Assembly: GCA_001464585.1 (NCBI GenBank)
Contig: LNFF01000021.1
Location: forward strand, 1 to 61,524
DNA length: 61,524 nucleotides
DNA from: Gammaproteobacteria bacterium Ga0077554
Lineage (GTDB): Bacteria; Pseudomonadota; Gammaproteobacteria; Ga0077554; Ga007554
Direction of reading: 5' to 3'
The position numbers and the translations under genes are program-made. Numbering within the stretch: position 1 is the stretch's first letter; each line of letters starts with the position of its first letter. The notes below the pieces were generated by a model. The model saw nothing but the letters and a program-made list of their open reading frames with translations, was not told the DNA's origin and did no database searches. This document shows, piece after piece, positions 29,232-38,986 of the stretch.

Positions 29232-29885
29232 CTAATCCATCCCGGCCTGATCCAGCACAGCAATACCAAACTCATTCAGCACCTGTGCTGTTTCATACAG
29301 GGGCAATCCCATTACACCGGAAAAACTCCCTTCAAGATGCGCAACAAATACCGCTGCCCGCCCCTGAATCGCATACCCTCCCGCCTTGCCAAGAGGTTCG
29401 CCCGTCATCCAGTAAGCGTCACGTTCCGCCGCCGTAGTCGCACGAAATGTCACGGTGCTCACGCTCAGGCGCATCGCTTCGCGCACGCCATCCACCACGG
29501 CGATAGCTGTCAACACCTGATGGCTGCGCCCCGATAATCGCTCCAGCATTTCCAGCCCATGCGCGCGGTCACGGGGCTTCCCCAGCACTTCACCTTCAAG
29601 CACTACCGCAGTATCTGCCCCCAGCGCTGGACAGGCTAACTGCGGATCACGCGCCGGGCAGGATGCCCAAGTGCCGTGAGTGCAGGGATGCACAGGAACT
29701 GCTGCCTGCCAGCCCGCCCATGCCTTCGCGCGCGCCAACCGCATCACATATGCATCAGATAATTCGTTAGCACACAACATTTCATCCACTTCAACCTGAA
29801 GGGTACGGTAACGAATCCCCAATTGATCGAGCAAATCACGGCGGCGTGGCGAAGTAGAGGCTAAATAGATTTGTGGTGCGTGCAT
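29232..29885 (-). CDS. maf: Maf-family nucleotide pyrophosphatase
   Basis: The 217-residue protein hydrolyses non-canonical nucleoside triphosphates (dTTP/UTP-type family). It has the Maf signature LASTSPRRRDLLDQLGI at the N-terminus, LGADTAVVLEGEVLGKP in the middle and the C-terminal GSFSGVMGLPL. A stretch of about 20 residues before LGADTAVV (PVHPCTHGTWASCPARDPQ) is not part of the family pattern and coincides with a palindromic repeat. ATG 29885 was chosen because it gives the family N-terminus; an upstream ATG is in frame but adds an unlikely basic extension. Confidence 0.92.
   Translation of the reverse strand: MHAPQIYLASTSPRRRDLLDQLGIRYRTLQVEVDEMLCANELSDAYVMRLARAKAWAGWQAAVPVHPCTHGTWASCPARDPQLACPALGADTAVVLEGEVLGKPRDRAHGLEMLERLSGRSHQVLTAIAVVDGVREAMRLSVSTVTFRATTAAERDAYWMTGEPLGKAGGYAIQGRAAVFVAHLEGSFSGVMGLPLYETAQVLNEFGIAVLDQAGMD
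29651..29692. repeat. Probable palindromic insert in maf
   Basis: GGGCAGGATGCCC (29656-29668) and TGCAGGGATGCA (29681-29692) are short palindromes inside the extra segment of Maf. The core GGCAGGATGCC is shared with the two yhdP inserts. The match is shorter and less secure than those. Confidence 0.5.
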
Positions 29886-30336
29886 AAACCTAAAAACAAG
29901 CCTCGATAGCCGAATAATATGCCATTTTTTCGCCCATTTTTTCCCGTAGAAACGACGCATGAGGCATTTGCAGGAGATTCCAATCGCCAGTTTCAGGTTA
30001 AAGCAGGAAGTTTCAGCTTTTAGAAGCCAAGATGCAAGCAGGAGAAGCCCGCAAAGTCAGTCAAATAACGGAATTTGTGAAAAAATCTCTTTTTTTGAAC
30101 TTTTTTAAGCGGTGTCCTATACAAATTACTGGAAAAGGAGCGTTATTTATAGCAACATTAAGTACTGGGATGCTGGTGAACGGGAATACGGTCAGATGAT
30201 TGCGTCGAACACTTCTCGGCGCCACCCACAAAGGCCGCGCCCTATCTTACAAGCACTTGAGTTAAATAGGGAATCATGAAAATTGGACTTTTATTTTCAT
30301 ATTTTAAGCCGCACGCACGCAGGGAGCGTTGAATTC
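29886..30336. other. Long intergenic stretch before the L,D-transpeptidase gene
   Basis: About 450 bases lie between divergent maf and the L,D-transpeptidase gene. I see no convincing gene. A 49-codon frame from 29959 overlaps the upstream region of maf and looks random. The stretch around 30080-30160 is AT-rich and could carry promoters. No riboswitch or RNA gene is recognised. Confidence 0.4.
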
Positions 30337-31731
30337 ATGAAAAAAACATTATTACACTCATTACGCGCGGCTACATTGTCTGGCGCCTTATTATGCCTGG
30401 GCGCGCCTGCCATGGCAGCCACTTTTCCGCTGAGCCCCAATAGCGATGTCGTCGGTGAACTGCGTATCATCATTGCCAAACATGAAGACACGCTCTCTGA
30501 TCTCGCACGCCGCCACGACTTGGGCTATAACGAAATTGTAGACGCAAACCCTACGGTAGATCCCTGGCTACCGGGCGCGGGCACCCCTGTCGTATTACCT
30601 ACCCAGTTTGTGCTGCCTAATGCCATCCGCCAAGGCATCGTGCTGAATATAGCCACCATGCGTCTGTTTTATTATCCCCCAACCAAACCGGGCGAGCAGG
30701 CCGTGGTCATCACCCATCCCATCGGTATCGGCAAAGAAGGGTGGTCTACCCCCCTTGGCACCACCCAGGTAATCGCCAAGCAAAAAGATCCCGCCTGGAA
30801 CGTACCCGTCTCGATTCGGGAAGAACATGCCAAAAATGGCGATCCCTTACCTGCCATAGTCCCCCCCGGTCCCGATAACCCGTTGGGTCAGTTTGCCATG
30901 CGGCTGGGGCTGCCGAGTTATCTGATACACGGCACCAACAAGCCTTACGGTATCGGCATGCGTGTCAGTCATGGGTGTATACACCTTTATCCTGAGGATA
31001 TTGCCACGTTGTTTAAGATTGTTCCCGTCGGCGTTGCAGTAAACATTATCAACAAGCCTTACACCGCCGGATGGCACAATAATATGCTTTATATAGAGGC
31101 TCATACACCACTCGAAGAAGATGTAAAGATATTGGATGGCAGCCTGACACCGGCCGTCAAAGAAGTGTTGCGTGTCACTAAAGCAGAAGATCGCGCCAAC
31201 ATTAACTGGAGCAGATTGATTCGCGTCGCTCACCGCCACCCGGGATTTCCTGTGCCCATCTCGATGAATGCGCCCTCGTTGAGCGACCTGTTTGCGGCAT
31301 TGCCAGTCATTAATGAGGGGACAGACTCTGCTGTCATCGGCTCCCCCGTCACGCCGCTTGCCGCTTCTGCCGCGCAAACAGTGAGCGCCAGCATCGCCCC
31401 TATTGACGACGCGCTCCCACCGGCTACCGCGCCGCTGTCCGAACCGCTCACCGCCGCCGAGTCAGTACCGGCGCCTGCATCAACCAACTGGTATATTCAA
31501 GCAGGCACCTTTAAACGGAAAGATAATGCCCAGCGCCTCACTTTTCAGTTGCGTGAAATGGAACCCGCGATCACTGCACAATATGTCTCGAGCAGTTCAG
31601 GACACCGTGTTTTGGCCGGCCCCTTCAGCAGCCGCGATGAAGCACAGACCTCGCAAAATCGCATCCAGACCCAACTCGGCATCCAAACATTGATTAAGCC
31701 GGTGGCCGGGCGTCGCAGCGGCAGCAACTAA
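30337..31731 (+). CDS. L,D-transpeptidase with LysM-like and SPOR domains
   Basis: The 464-residue exported protein has a signal peptide (about 1-28, cut after AMA). A LysM-like segment (HEDTLSDLARRHDLGYNEIVDANP, about 49-73) follows. The YkuD catalytic domain carries SHGCIHLYPEDI with the catalytic Cys214. A Pro/Ala-rich linker leads to a C-terminal SPOR domain (about 385-455; WYIQAGTFKRKDNAQRL). YkuD enzymes form 3-3 peptidoglycan cross-links or attach lipoproteins; the SPOR domain directs binding to denuded glycan at septa. ATG 30337 is preceded by AGGGAG. The combination of YkuD and SPOR on one chain is less common than YkuD alone. Confidence 0.92.
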   Translation: MKKTLLHSLRAATLSGALLCLGAPAMAATFPLSPNSDVVGELRIIIAKHEDTLSDLARRHDLGYNEIVDANPTVDPWLPGAGTPVVLPTQFVLPNAIRQGIVLNIATMRLFYYPPTKPGEQAVVITHPIGIGKEGWSTPLGTTQVIAKQKDPAWNVPVSIREEHAKNGDPLPAIVPPGPDNPLGQFAMRLGLPSYLIHGTNKPYGIGMRVSHGCIHLYPEDIATLFKIVPVGVAVNIINKPYTAGWHNNMLYIEAHTPLEEDVKILDGSLTPAVKEVLRVTKAEDRANINWSRLIRVAHRHPGFPVPISMNAPSLSDLFAALPVINEGTDSAVIGSPVTPLAASAAQTVSASIAPIDDALPPATAPLSEPLTAAESVPAPASTNWYIQAGTFKRKDNAQRLTFQLREMEPAITAQYVSSSSGHRVLAGPFSSRDEAQTSQNRIQTQLGIQTLIKPVAGRRSGSN

Positions 31732-31764
31732 CTCAAGGTACTGATTTGATATAAAGCCACACAA

Positions 31765-31801
31765 CAAAAAACCCCGTCATGTAGCACATGCGGGGTTTTT
31801 A
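31765..31801 (+). terminator. Rho-independent terminator after the L,D-transpeptidase gene
   Basis: AAAAAACCCCG and CGGGGTTTTT flank a short inner stem CATG-tagca-CATG. The stem ends in a run of T on both strands, so it can stop transcription from either side. Confidence 0.88.
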
Positions 31802-31886
31802 TTGTCAGAAGCAAACAACTTTGGACGTATTCAGCATTTCCTGCAACACCTGCCAGGATAAAACCCATTGAACTATAAGCCTTCGC

Positions 31887-32267
31887 TTATTTTTGCATGG
31901 ATTTCTTGAACATACGATCCAGCTTCTCGCTTAACTGGTCGACTTTGCGATTGGCATCATCTGCAGCCTGCTTGGCTTCGTCTGCCTTGCTTGATGCGCC
32001 AGCACCATCAGCCGCCTTACCCAAGGCTTGATCTGCCGCAGCATGTGCCGAGGTGGCTTTGCTGAGTGCCTGATCGGCTGTAGATTGCGCCGTGCCCGCT
32101 TTGGTCAAGGCTTCCTCTGCTTTGCTTTGTGCTGTGGTTGCAACGCCGTGCGCCTCTTCAGCGGCCGCCGCAGCCTTTTCCACATCACCACTGGTTGCGC
32201 AGGCAGCCAATGTTAATGACAACATAATAGGTATTAATTTGAGGGCGATAGTTGGCTTATGATTCAT
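31887..32267 (-). CDS. Alanine-zipper lipoprotein (Lpp/OprI-like)
   Basis: The 126-residue lipoprotein has a signal peptide ending in lipobox LAAC (about residues 20-23). A long Ala-rich coiled coil follows, with repeated AxxALxKA..A units (about 30-95), and a second helix DDANRKVDQLSEKLDRMFKKSMQK. The C-terminal Lys resembles the residue by which Lpp is linked to peptidoglycan, which would fit the L,D-transpeptidases encoded on either side. That link is inferred. AAGGAG precedes the ATG at 32267. Confidence 0.8.
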   Translation of the reverse strand: MNHKPTIALKLIPIMLSLTLAACATSGDVEKAAAAAEEAHGVATTAQSKAEEALTKAGTAQSTADQALSKATSAHAAADQALGKAADGAGASSKADEAKQAADDANRKVDQLSEKLDRMFKKSMQK

Positions 32268-32415
32268 CTGTGTGTCTCCTTACAATTTTTTTTAGCATCA
32301 AAAACAGATTTAACTGGTTTCCTAAAAGACGGTGATGGACATCGTCTTTATAGGACTGCACGAATTTCCATGCGTAGCTAGCGTAATCTACATTTGAGAG
32401 TTTTTCCAGCGGTCA

Positions 32416-32450
32416 GGCGAAAAAAGCGCGTCGCCAAACGGCGACAAAAA
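32416..32450 (-). terminator. Terminator downstream of the second L,D-transpeptidase
   Basis: On the minus strand GTCGCC-gttt-GGCGAC is followed by GCGCTTTTTT. The hairpin lies about 90 bases after the L,D-transpeptidase stop, in the 265-base gap before the lipoprotein gene. I see nothing else in that gap. Confidence 0.7.
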
Positions 32451-32532
32451 ATGCAGGTGCGGGTGTCTATTTTTCGCTTTCCGTGCGCGAAGATTCCAGT
32501 CAAAACCAGCTTGACGGCTATGACGAAAGGAC

Positions 32533-33132
32533 TCACAGAATCACAATTTTGGTGCCAATATGAATCCAGCGCGCCAGTCTTTTTATTTCCTGGTTAGTTA
32601 CCGCAACACATCCATCCGTCCAATTGTCGGCGTAATGAAAGTGCTGATCCTTATCTCCCAACCCATGAATACCAATGCTCCCCCCCAAAGGTGTATTCTG
32701 GGGAGGAATGCGCTGCTCAAGAGCGGCATCCAGCAGGTGATGGTAAGTAGCGCGATCAATAATGCGCTTGCGATAAGAACGATCCGCATGTTCCACGGTA
32801 GGAAAATCCAGCCCAAAGAAGAGCGAGAACCGGCTGCCGGGGTTAATCCATGCCACGTGAAAGGTGCCTAATGGGGTCTTGCGATCACCGTGCACACGGT
32901 CTTTGGACACCCCGCCGCGCCCGACTGCCACATAAGGCAGGTGCTCGGCAATTTTTCCTTTGTCGGTAAACACGGTAAGCGTTCGCTGCCGCGTATCCAC
33001 CACTACCCACGGCTCAACTGCTTCAGCAAAGACTGCGTCCACCCCCATCACACATAAAAAGCCCAGCAACATCCCCCAGAAACAACTTAGTGGCATGCGG
33101 CCCTGCCCCGGTTTTTTTAGTGCATTATGCAT
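32533..33132 (-). CDS. L,D-transpeptidase (YkuD domain)
   Basis: The 199-residue exported protein has a hydrophobic signal segment (about 17-36) and a YkuD domain with GIHGLGD followed by TDGCVAVTNQEI; the Cys is the catalytic residue. It matches the short ErfK/YafK-like group. ATG 33132 and an internal ATG at 33096 are both possible; the latter is preceded by a G-rich site and puts the signal peptide nearer the N-terminus. It lies 24 bases after rlmH and is probably co-transcribed with it. Confidence 0.88.
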   Translation of the reverse strand: MHNALKKPGQGRMPLSCFWGMLLGFLCVMGVDAVFAEAVEPWVVVDTRQRTLTVFTDKGKIAEHLPYVAVGRGGVSKDRVHGDRKTPLGTFHVAWINPGSRFSLFFGLDFPTVEHADRSYRKRIIDRATYHHLLDAALEQRIPPQNTPLGGSIGIHGLGDKDQHFHYADNWTDGCVAVTNQEIKRLARWIHIGTKIVIL

Positions 33133-33156
33133 TTTTAGAGATACCCCAAATACAAA

Positions 33157-33627
33157 TCACCCACGATGGTAAGGATGTCCTTTTAAAATACTCCAGGCGC
33201 GATACAACTGTTCAGCAAGCACAATGCGCACCAATGGATGCGGCAAGGTGAGCGGGGATAACGACCACAACCCTTGGGCATGCGCCACGCAGGCGGGCAC
33301 CAGCCCATCCGGCCCTCCCACTAATAATGCCACATCACATCCACCCTGCATCCAGCTTTCCATCTGTTGCGCCAATTCCGGGGTGTTCCATTGCCGACCC
33401 TGCACATCCAGCGCAATCGCGCGGCAACCCTTGGGAATGGCCGCCAGCATACGCTCACCTTCCTCGTGCATGGCCCGCTCAACACTGGCATTTTTGCCGC
33501 GTTTTCCCAGCCCGATTTCAACTAAATGCAACGCGCATTCCGGCGGCAAGCGTTTGGCGTATTCCTGATATCCCTGCGCCACCCAGGGCGGCATACGCTC
33601 CCCGACGGCGATCAAATAAATTTTCAT
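33157..33627 (-). CDS. rlmH: RlmH, 23S rRNA pseudouridine-1915 N3-methyltransferase
   Basis: The 156-residue SPOUT methyltransferase has the family start [16 protein letters not shown], the knot region [13 protein letters not shown] and the C-terminal [24 protein letters not shown]. It modifies the helix-69 pseudouridine of 23S rRNA. ATG 33627 was preferred to the one two codons upstream. In relatives it follows rsfS directly; here an OmpA-like gene on the other strand separates them. Confidence 0.96.
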   Translation of the reverse strand: MKIYLIAVGERMPPWVAQGYQEYAKRLPPECALHLVEIGLGKRGKNASVERAMHEEGERMLAAIPKGCRAIALDVQGRQWNTPELAQQMESWMQGGCDVALLVGGPDGLVPACVAHAQGLWSLSPLTLPHPLVRIVLAEQLYRAWSILKGHPYHRG

Positions 33628-33821
33628 GCCCAACCTTATGAAAACGGAACGCCTGTAGATGCTTTATATCATATTATCGGCCAATTCCCATCCATACAAT
33701 AGAGTGCAATAGAGGAATCAGGTGGCGCAAAAAATCCTGTGATATAATCTTAAAAACGGTTAACCCGTGGGCCAACCAACACACGCAATCTGCGTCATTT
33801 TAAAGTGGAGACTTCACGTTA

Positions 33822-34502
33822 ATGAATAATTACTGGAAAAAAAGCTGTATCCTGCTCACCCTCAGCGCGCTGGCGCTAGGACAAGTCGGCTGCGCAACCC
33901 CCACAACGGATGCATCACGCACACAAAAAGGCGCCGTCATGGGTGGCGTGGGTGGCGCTATCGTAGGCGGGCTGCTCGGTGGCAAAAAAGGGAATGCCGG
34001 CAAAGGCGCGCTGATTGGTGGTCTGCTGGGGGCTGCCACTGGCGGGGCCGTCGGCAATTATATGGATAAACAGGCACAGGAACTGGCGCAGGTGGCGCAG
34101 GTTGAGCGCGTGGAAGATGGCATTGTCGCCACCATGAAAGACAAAATCCTGTTTGACACCAACGAATCGACACTCAAGCCGGAATCAAAAGCCAGCTTGG
34201 GGAAGATCGCTGAAGTTTTGAAAAAATATGATAAAACCGAAGTCACTGTCGCCGGATATACAGACAACGTGGGCACCATGAGCCACAATCAGCAGCTCTC
34301 TGAAAGACGCGCCAATGCCGTGCGTCTGTTTTTATCAAACCAGGGTGTTGCTCCCAGCCGCATGACCGTGATGGGTTTTGGGCCGGACAATCCTGTAGCG
34401 CCAAATACAACTGCCGAGGGCCGTTCGCAAAATCGCCGCGTAGAACTGCACATCGCGCCCAATGAACAATTGCTCAAGGATTCACAGCAAGGCCAGGGAT
34501 GA
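33822..34502 (+). CDS. OmpA-family lipoprotein with glycine zipper
   Basis: The 226-residue protein has a lipoprotein signal (lipobox VGC near residue 24) and a glycine-zipper segment (MGGVGGAIVGGLLGG and a second GALIGGLLGAATGGAVG). The C-terminal OmpA peptidoglycan-binding domain carries GYTDNVGTMSHNQQLSERRA and GRSQNRRVEL. It likely anchors the outer membrane to the wall. It is transcribed opposite to its neighbours and separates rsfS from rlmH. GGAG lies about 12 bases upstream of the ATG. Confidence 0.9.
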   Translation: MNNYWKKSCILLTLSALALGQVGCATPTTDASRTQKGAVMGGVGGAIVGGLLGGKKGNAGKGALIGGLLGAATGGAVGNYMDKQAQELAQVAQVERVEDGIVATMKDKILFDTNESTLKPESKASLGKIAEVLKKYDKTEVTVAGYTDNVGTMSHNQQLSERRANAVRLFLSNQGVAPSRMTVMGFGPDNPVAPNTTAEGRSQNRRVELHIAPNEQLLKDSQQGQG

Positions 34503-34516
34503 TAATTGGAGATACT

Positions 34517-34560
34517 CATTAACCAGCACATCGCATGTACAGAAGATGTGCTGGTTAATG
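34517..34560. terminator. Perfect 16-bp hairpin between convergent genes
   Basis: CATTAACCAGCACATC (34517-34532) and its exact complement (34545-34560) surround a 12-base loop, between the OmpA-like gene and the 3' end of rsfS. It has no T tract. Position suggests a bidirectional terminator or transcript-end protection. Confidence 0.6.
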
Positions 34561-34563
34561 GCT

Positions 34564-34938
34564 TCAAGCGCTATTACTTGCTTCGCGCCACTTGCCTGGT
34601 GACGCCTGCATGCCTTCCCCAACATCCCAGAGCTTTTCAAGCTGATAAAAATCGCGGGTACGCGGCAACATGACATGCACCACTACATCGCTCAAGTCCA
34701 CCAGCACCCACTCGCCTTCGCGCTCGCCTTCTACGCCTAACGGCCGCTCGCCGGCCTGCTTGGCTTTAGCGATTACATTTTCCGCTACGGATTTTACGTG
34801 ACGGTCTGCGGTGCCAGTGGCAATCACCATAAAATCGGCGATGCTGGTAATGCCACGCACATCAAATACTTTGATATCGACCGCCTTCATATCTTCCAGC
34901 GCGGTTACTGCGAGATTTTTCAATTGTTCAGAATGCAT
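34564..34938 (-). CDS. rsfS: RsfS, ribosomal silencing factor
   Basis: The 124-residue protein binds L14 of the 50S subunit and blocks subunit joining in starvation. It has the family pattern [25 protein letters not shown] and [33 protein letters not shown] 34938 gives the usual start; the longer frame adds an unsupported basic leader. It follows nadD in the usual proA-nadD-rsfS order. Confidence 0.95.
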   Translation of the reverse strand: MHSEQLKNLAVTALEDMKAVDIKVFDVRGITSIADFMVIATGTADRHVKSVAENVIAKAKQAGERPLGVEGEREGEWVLVDLSDVVVHVMLPRTRDFYQLEKLWDVGEGMQASPGKWREASNSA

Positions 34939-35030
34939 TACTATAGTCTCAAATAAAGAGTTGTGCCGTTTATAACGAAACAGCACGACTCTGTGTGATT
35001 ACCCTGAAGTCCGGGGAAATTCAGAAGGTA

Positions 35031-35657
35031 CTACCGATATATCCCTTCTTTTTTAATAATATTCAACACCCCGTCCGGCACCCAGTAACGGGCACTTTTT
35101 TCTGCTTTCACAGCGTTGCGAATCCGCGATGCCGAGATATCCAACTGTGATACCGGCCGCAACAAAACACAACCTGCCGCCGCCTCACGCACCCGTGCGG
35201 GATCATACACTCCATGCTGCATTATCAATTCAGCCACTTCACCTTGTGTCGGCGGTAACCAGCCGGGCCGCGTCATCACTACAATATGTGCCAGGGCAAT
35301 AATGTCACGCCAACGATGCCAGGTGTGCAGCGCCTGAAAGGAATCCATGCCCATCATCAGGCACAACGGTACGTCACCCAACTCTGCGCGCAACGATAAC
35401 AGGGTGTCAACGGTATACGATGGCGCAGGGCGGTGCAACTCACGCTCATCAATACACAAGCCGGGTTCCCCATGAATCGCCGTCTGGAGCATGGCAAGGC
35501 GTTGCGCCCCGCTCGCCAGGGGCGCACTGCGGTGCGGTGAGACGTTGCAGGGCATCAGACGTACTTCGTCCAGCGCCAGATCCTCACGAATATCCAGCGC
35601 TGTACGCACATGGCCGATGTGAACAGGGTCAAACGTGCCACCAAAAATGCCGATCAT
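35031..35657 (-). CDS. nadD: NadD, nicotinate-mononucleotide adenylyltransferase
   Basis: The 208-residue enzyme adenylates nicotinate mononucleotide in NAD synthesis. It shows GGTFDPVHIGHVR (nucleotide-binding, HxGH-type), PSYTVDTLLSLRAELG and the C-terminal ISASRIRNAVKAEKSARYWVPDGV. It starts 33 bases after proA ends. Confidence 0.96.
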   Translation of the reverse strand: MIGIFGGTFDPVHIGHVRTALDIREDLALDEVRLMPCNVSPHRSAPLASGAQRLAMLQTAIHGEPGLCIDERELHRPAPSYTVDTLLSLRAELGDVPLCLMMGMDSFQALHTWHRWRDIIALAHIVVMTRPGWLPPTQGEVAELIMQHGVYDPARVREAAAGCVLLRPVSQLDISASRIRNAVKAEKSARYWVPDGVLNIIKKEGIYR

Positions 35658-35690
35658 GAGCCCAGGGATACCCCGCCAGCAACCTGAGCC

Positions 35691-36965
35691 CTACTTTCTG
35701 ACATGCCCATCACCCAGCACGACAAACTTCTGGCTGGTAAGCCCTTCCAGACCCACCGGGCCACGCACGTGCAGTTTGTCATTGCTGATGCCGATTTCAG
35801 CCCCCAGACCATATTCAAAACCATCTGCCAGCCGTGTGGACGCATTCACCATCACTGAGCCCGAATCAACCTCGCGCAGAAAACGTCGCGCGCGCGTGAA
35901 GTCTTCAGTCACAATCGAATCGGTGTGTGCCGAACTGTAGGTTTGAATATGATCTATCGCTTCATCCAAACCCGCCACTACACGTATCGACAAAATGGGC
36001 GCGAGATATTCGGTCTTCCAGTCTTCTTCTGTGGCTGCAACGCACCCCGGCAAAATATCGCGGGTGCGCGAACAGCCGCGCAACTCTACACCTGCCGCTT
36101 GATACAATTGCGCCAACTCGGGCAGCACGCGCGCTGCAATGCCGTCTGCCACCAGCAGTGTTTCCATGGTGTTGCAGGTGCCATAACGCTGCGTCTTGGC
36201 GTTGTAGGCAACCTTGATGGCCTTATTTAAATCCGCCTTGTCATCAATGTATACATGGCAAATGCCGTCCAGGTGTTTAATCACTGGCACCAGCGCTTCT
36301 CTGCTGACACGTTCAATCAAACTCTTGCCACCGCGCGGCACGATCACATCCACATATTCGCGCATACGGATCAACTCACCCACCGCCACGCGGTCGGTGG
36401 TTTCCACCACCTGCACTGCATCGGCGGGCAGTCCCGCATTGCTCAGACCCATCTGGATGCACGCAGCAATCGCTTTGTTGGAATGAATCGCTTCAGAACC
36501 GCCGCGCAAAATTGCCGCATTGCCTGACTTCAAACACAACCCCGCCGAGTCCGCAGTAACATTGGGACGCGACTCATAAATAATGCCAATCACTCCCAGC
36601 GGCACGCGCATATGCCCCACCTGAATGCCAGACGGCTGGTATTTCAAGCCGGTGATTTCACCCACTGGATCCGCCAATGCAGCAATCTGACGCAAACCTT
36701 CGGCCATCAGCGCGATACGTGGCTCGCTGAGCATCAAACGATCCAGCATTGCCGCGTCCAGACCATTATCCTTGCCCACCTGTAAATCTTTGGCGTTGGC
36801 GCTGACCAATGCTGGCGCCTGTTCCTCTAATGCCGCCGCTATAGCACGCAACGCAGCATTTTTGGCGCCTGTGTCAGTACGACTCAATTGACGCGCAGCC
36901 GCCTTGGCGCGCCGCCCCACGTCCAGCATATAATCTTGCAGCATGGAATCTTTGCTCGTTGTCAT
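35691..36965 (-). CDS. proA: ProA, gamma-glutamyl phosphate reductase
   Basis: The enzyme of about 424 residues makes glutamate semialdehyde in proline synthesis. It carries [35 protein letters not shown] and the catalytic Cys in [15 protein letters not shown] 36965 follows a GAGG; an internal ATG seven codons later (MLQDYML) is possible. No proB is adjacent. Confidence 0.96.
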   Translation of the reverse strand: MTTSKDSMLQDYMLDVGRRAKAAARQLSRTDTGAKNAALRAIAAALEEQAPALVSANAKDLQVGKDNGLDAAMLDRLMLSEPRIALMAEGLRQIAALADPVGEITGLKYQPSGIQVGHMRVPLGVIGIIYESRPNVTADSAGLCLKSGNAAILRGGSEAIHSNKAIAACIQMGLSNAGLPADAVQVVETTDRVAVGELIRMREYVDVIVPRGGKSLIERVSREALVPVIKHLDGICHVYIDDKADLNKAIKVAYNAKTQRYGTCNTMETLLVADGIAARVLPELAQLYQAAGVELRGCSRTRDILPGCVAATEEDWKTEYLAPILSIRVVAGLDEAIDHIQTYSSAHTDSIVTEDFTRARRFLREVDSGSVMVNASTRLADGFEYGLGAEIGISNDKLHVRGPVGLEGLTSQKFVVLGDGHVRK

Positions 36966-37152
36966 AAATTCATTGGCCTCGCTTTTGATGTGACTAGCCC
37001 GCCCGCGCAGTAAAACACAAATCCACACTCTACCTTCTGCATCAAGACCTTGTAGAATAGCACATTATCACTCTTAAAACGGCAGTACAAGCGCTGAGCA
37101 CCCTATACAACACCATGTATATTAAATATATTTATAATTTTTATGGGGCGTC

Positions 37153-38976
37153 GTGACAACTCCCCCAAAGAGTAAGGCGCAGCCTGCCTGGAAAAACTTC
37201 TCCCAGTCGATAAGCCAGTTACTTTTCGGCCCCAATACCGCCTGGACAGCCCTTGTTTTGTCTCTATGCGCAACATTCTGGGCATGGCATGTAACGCGTG
37301 AAGCCGCAGAAGAAAAGGCGCGTATGCTTTTTGAGTTTCGCGCGCAGGAAACCCAAAACATTATTCTCAAACGATTGCAAGATTATGAATTTGTATTACG
37401 CGGCGCTGCCGGATTGTTTGCTGCATCGACTCAAGTCGACCGCAAAGAATGGCAGGCCTATATAACCAGCCTGAAAATTCACGTGCATTATCCCGGCATT
37501 CAAGGCATAGGATTTACGCCATGGATCGCTGCGCAAAACAAAGCCGCGCATTTGCTACGCGTTCGTGACGAGGGCTTCCCTGACTACGCTATTCAGCCTG
37601 CTGGCAACCGTGAATACTATACACCAATCATGTATCTTGAACCTTTTACCGACCGTAATTTGCGCACCTTTGGCTATGACATGTTTTCTGAACCGGTGCG
37701 TCGTGATGCCATGGAGCGCGCCCGCGATAACGACACCCCTGTTCTCTCCGGCAAAGTATTGCTGGTGCAGGAGACTGACACCGATGTACAGGCGGGCACA
37801 CTGCTGTTTTTGCCAGCATACAAGAACGGTATGCCTCACGGCACTATTGCGGAACGCCGCACCGCCCTGATGGGCTTTATTTACAGTCCATTTCGCATGA
37901 ATAACCTCATGAGTGGCATTCTCGGCCGCGCAAAAGCCGACATCAAAACAGATATAGATGTGGAAATTTTTGATGGGACACAAATCTCACCGCGTACCTT
38001 ACTCTACGACGATGACGCAACACTGCACACAACAGAGGCTAACCACACGCCGCTGTTTACGCATGTAACGAAAATCAACACCCAGGGAGGTGTCTGGACC
38101 CTCTACTTCTCCAGCCGCCCCCCGTTTGAGTCAATGGTCGGTACGCAAAAGCCACTGATGATCCTGATTGTCGGGTTACTCTTAAGCGGATTGCTATTTG
38201 GCCTCATCACCGTGCGCAGAAAAGCTGAAGAGGATTTGCGTCGCTTTAATGATGTGCTGGAACAACGCATTGAGGAACGTACGCATCAACTTGAAGCAGC
38301 CAACAAGGAACTCGAATCGTTTTCATATTCGGTCGCCCACGATTTGCGGGCACCGTTGCGCGCCTTGAGTGGTTTTAGCCAAATTCTTACCGAAGACTAC
38401 GCGGACACGCTTGACGCTAACGCCATTGACTATCTAAACCGAATTCACGTTGCCGGTGAGCGTATGAGCCAATTAATTGAGGATCTTCTGACGCTTTCAC
38501 GCACTGCACGCACTGCACTTAATATTGAGACTTTCAGCTTAAGCGACATGGTTAAAAAAATCCAGGTCAATCTGCAACAGTGTGAGTCCACGCGCGCCAT
38601 GGCCATCACCACGCGTGCCCACCTCATGGCTCAAGGTGATCGGAGGCTGCTGGAGATCGCCCTGGAAAATCTGCTGATAAATGCATGGAAATTTACACTC
38701 AAAAATCCTTACCCCACCATTGAGTTTTGAGCAATTGGGCAGGCCGGGGAAACGGTCTATTTTATACGTGATAACGGCGTGGGCTTTGACATGAAGCAGA
38801 TCAACAAATTATTTAAACCGTTTGAGCGTCTCCACCCCAGTAGCACGTTTGCAGGCACTGGCATTGGTCTCAGCATCGTCTCCCGGGTGGTCGAACGCCA
38901 CGGTGGACGAATATGGGCAGAAGGCGAAGCAGGCAAAGGCGCGACATTTTATTTTACGCTGCCGGAAAACCGTTAA
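37153..38976 (+). pseudogene. CHASE-domain sensor histidine kinase interrupted by an in-frame TGA
   Basis: The frame encodes a membrane kinase of about 607 residues: one N-terminal membrane helix, a CHASE sensory domain (about 75-270), a second helix (about 333-353), a coiled coil, HisKA with His396 (SVAHDLRAPLR) and an HATPase. Codon 526 (38728-38730) is TGA. The same frame then continues through the G1 ([13 protein letters not shown]), F (LFKPFERL), and G2 (GTGIGLSI) boxes to ENR, with no other damage. Relatives usually have Gly at this place (IEFG), so one GGA-to-TGA change explains the break. The start is GTG with GGGG upstream. Without readthrough the kinase would lack ATP-binding boxes. 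Confidence 0.85.
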
Positions 38977-38986
38977 TGTGTTCGGT

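Noticed and set aside
29959-30108. 49-codon frame between maf and the L,D-transpeptidase gene
   Set aside because: It overlaps the maf upstream region, lacks a ribosome binding site and has random-looking composition.
38728-38730. TGA recoded as glycine genome-wide
   Set aside because: Many genes in the window end with TGA at their normal C-termini, for example sufB and holA neighbours, so TGA works as a stop.
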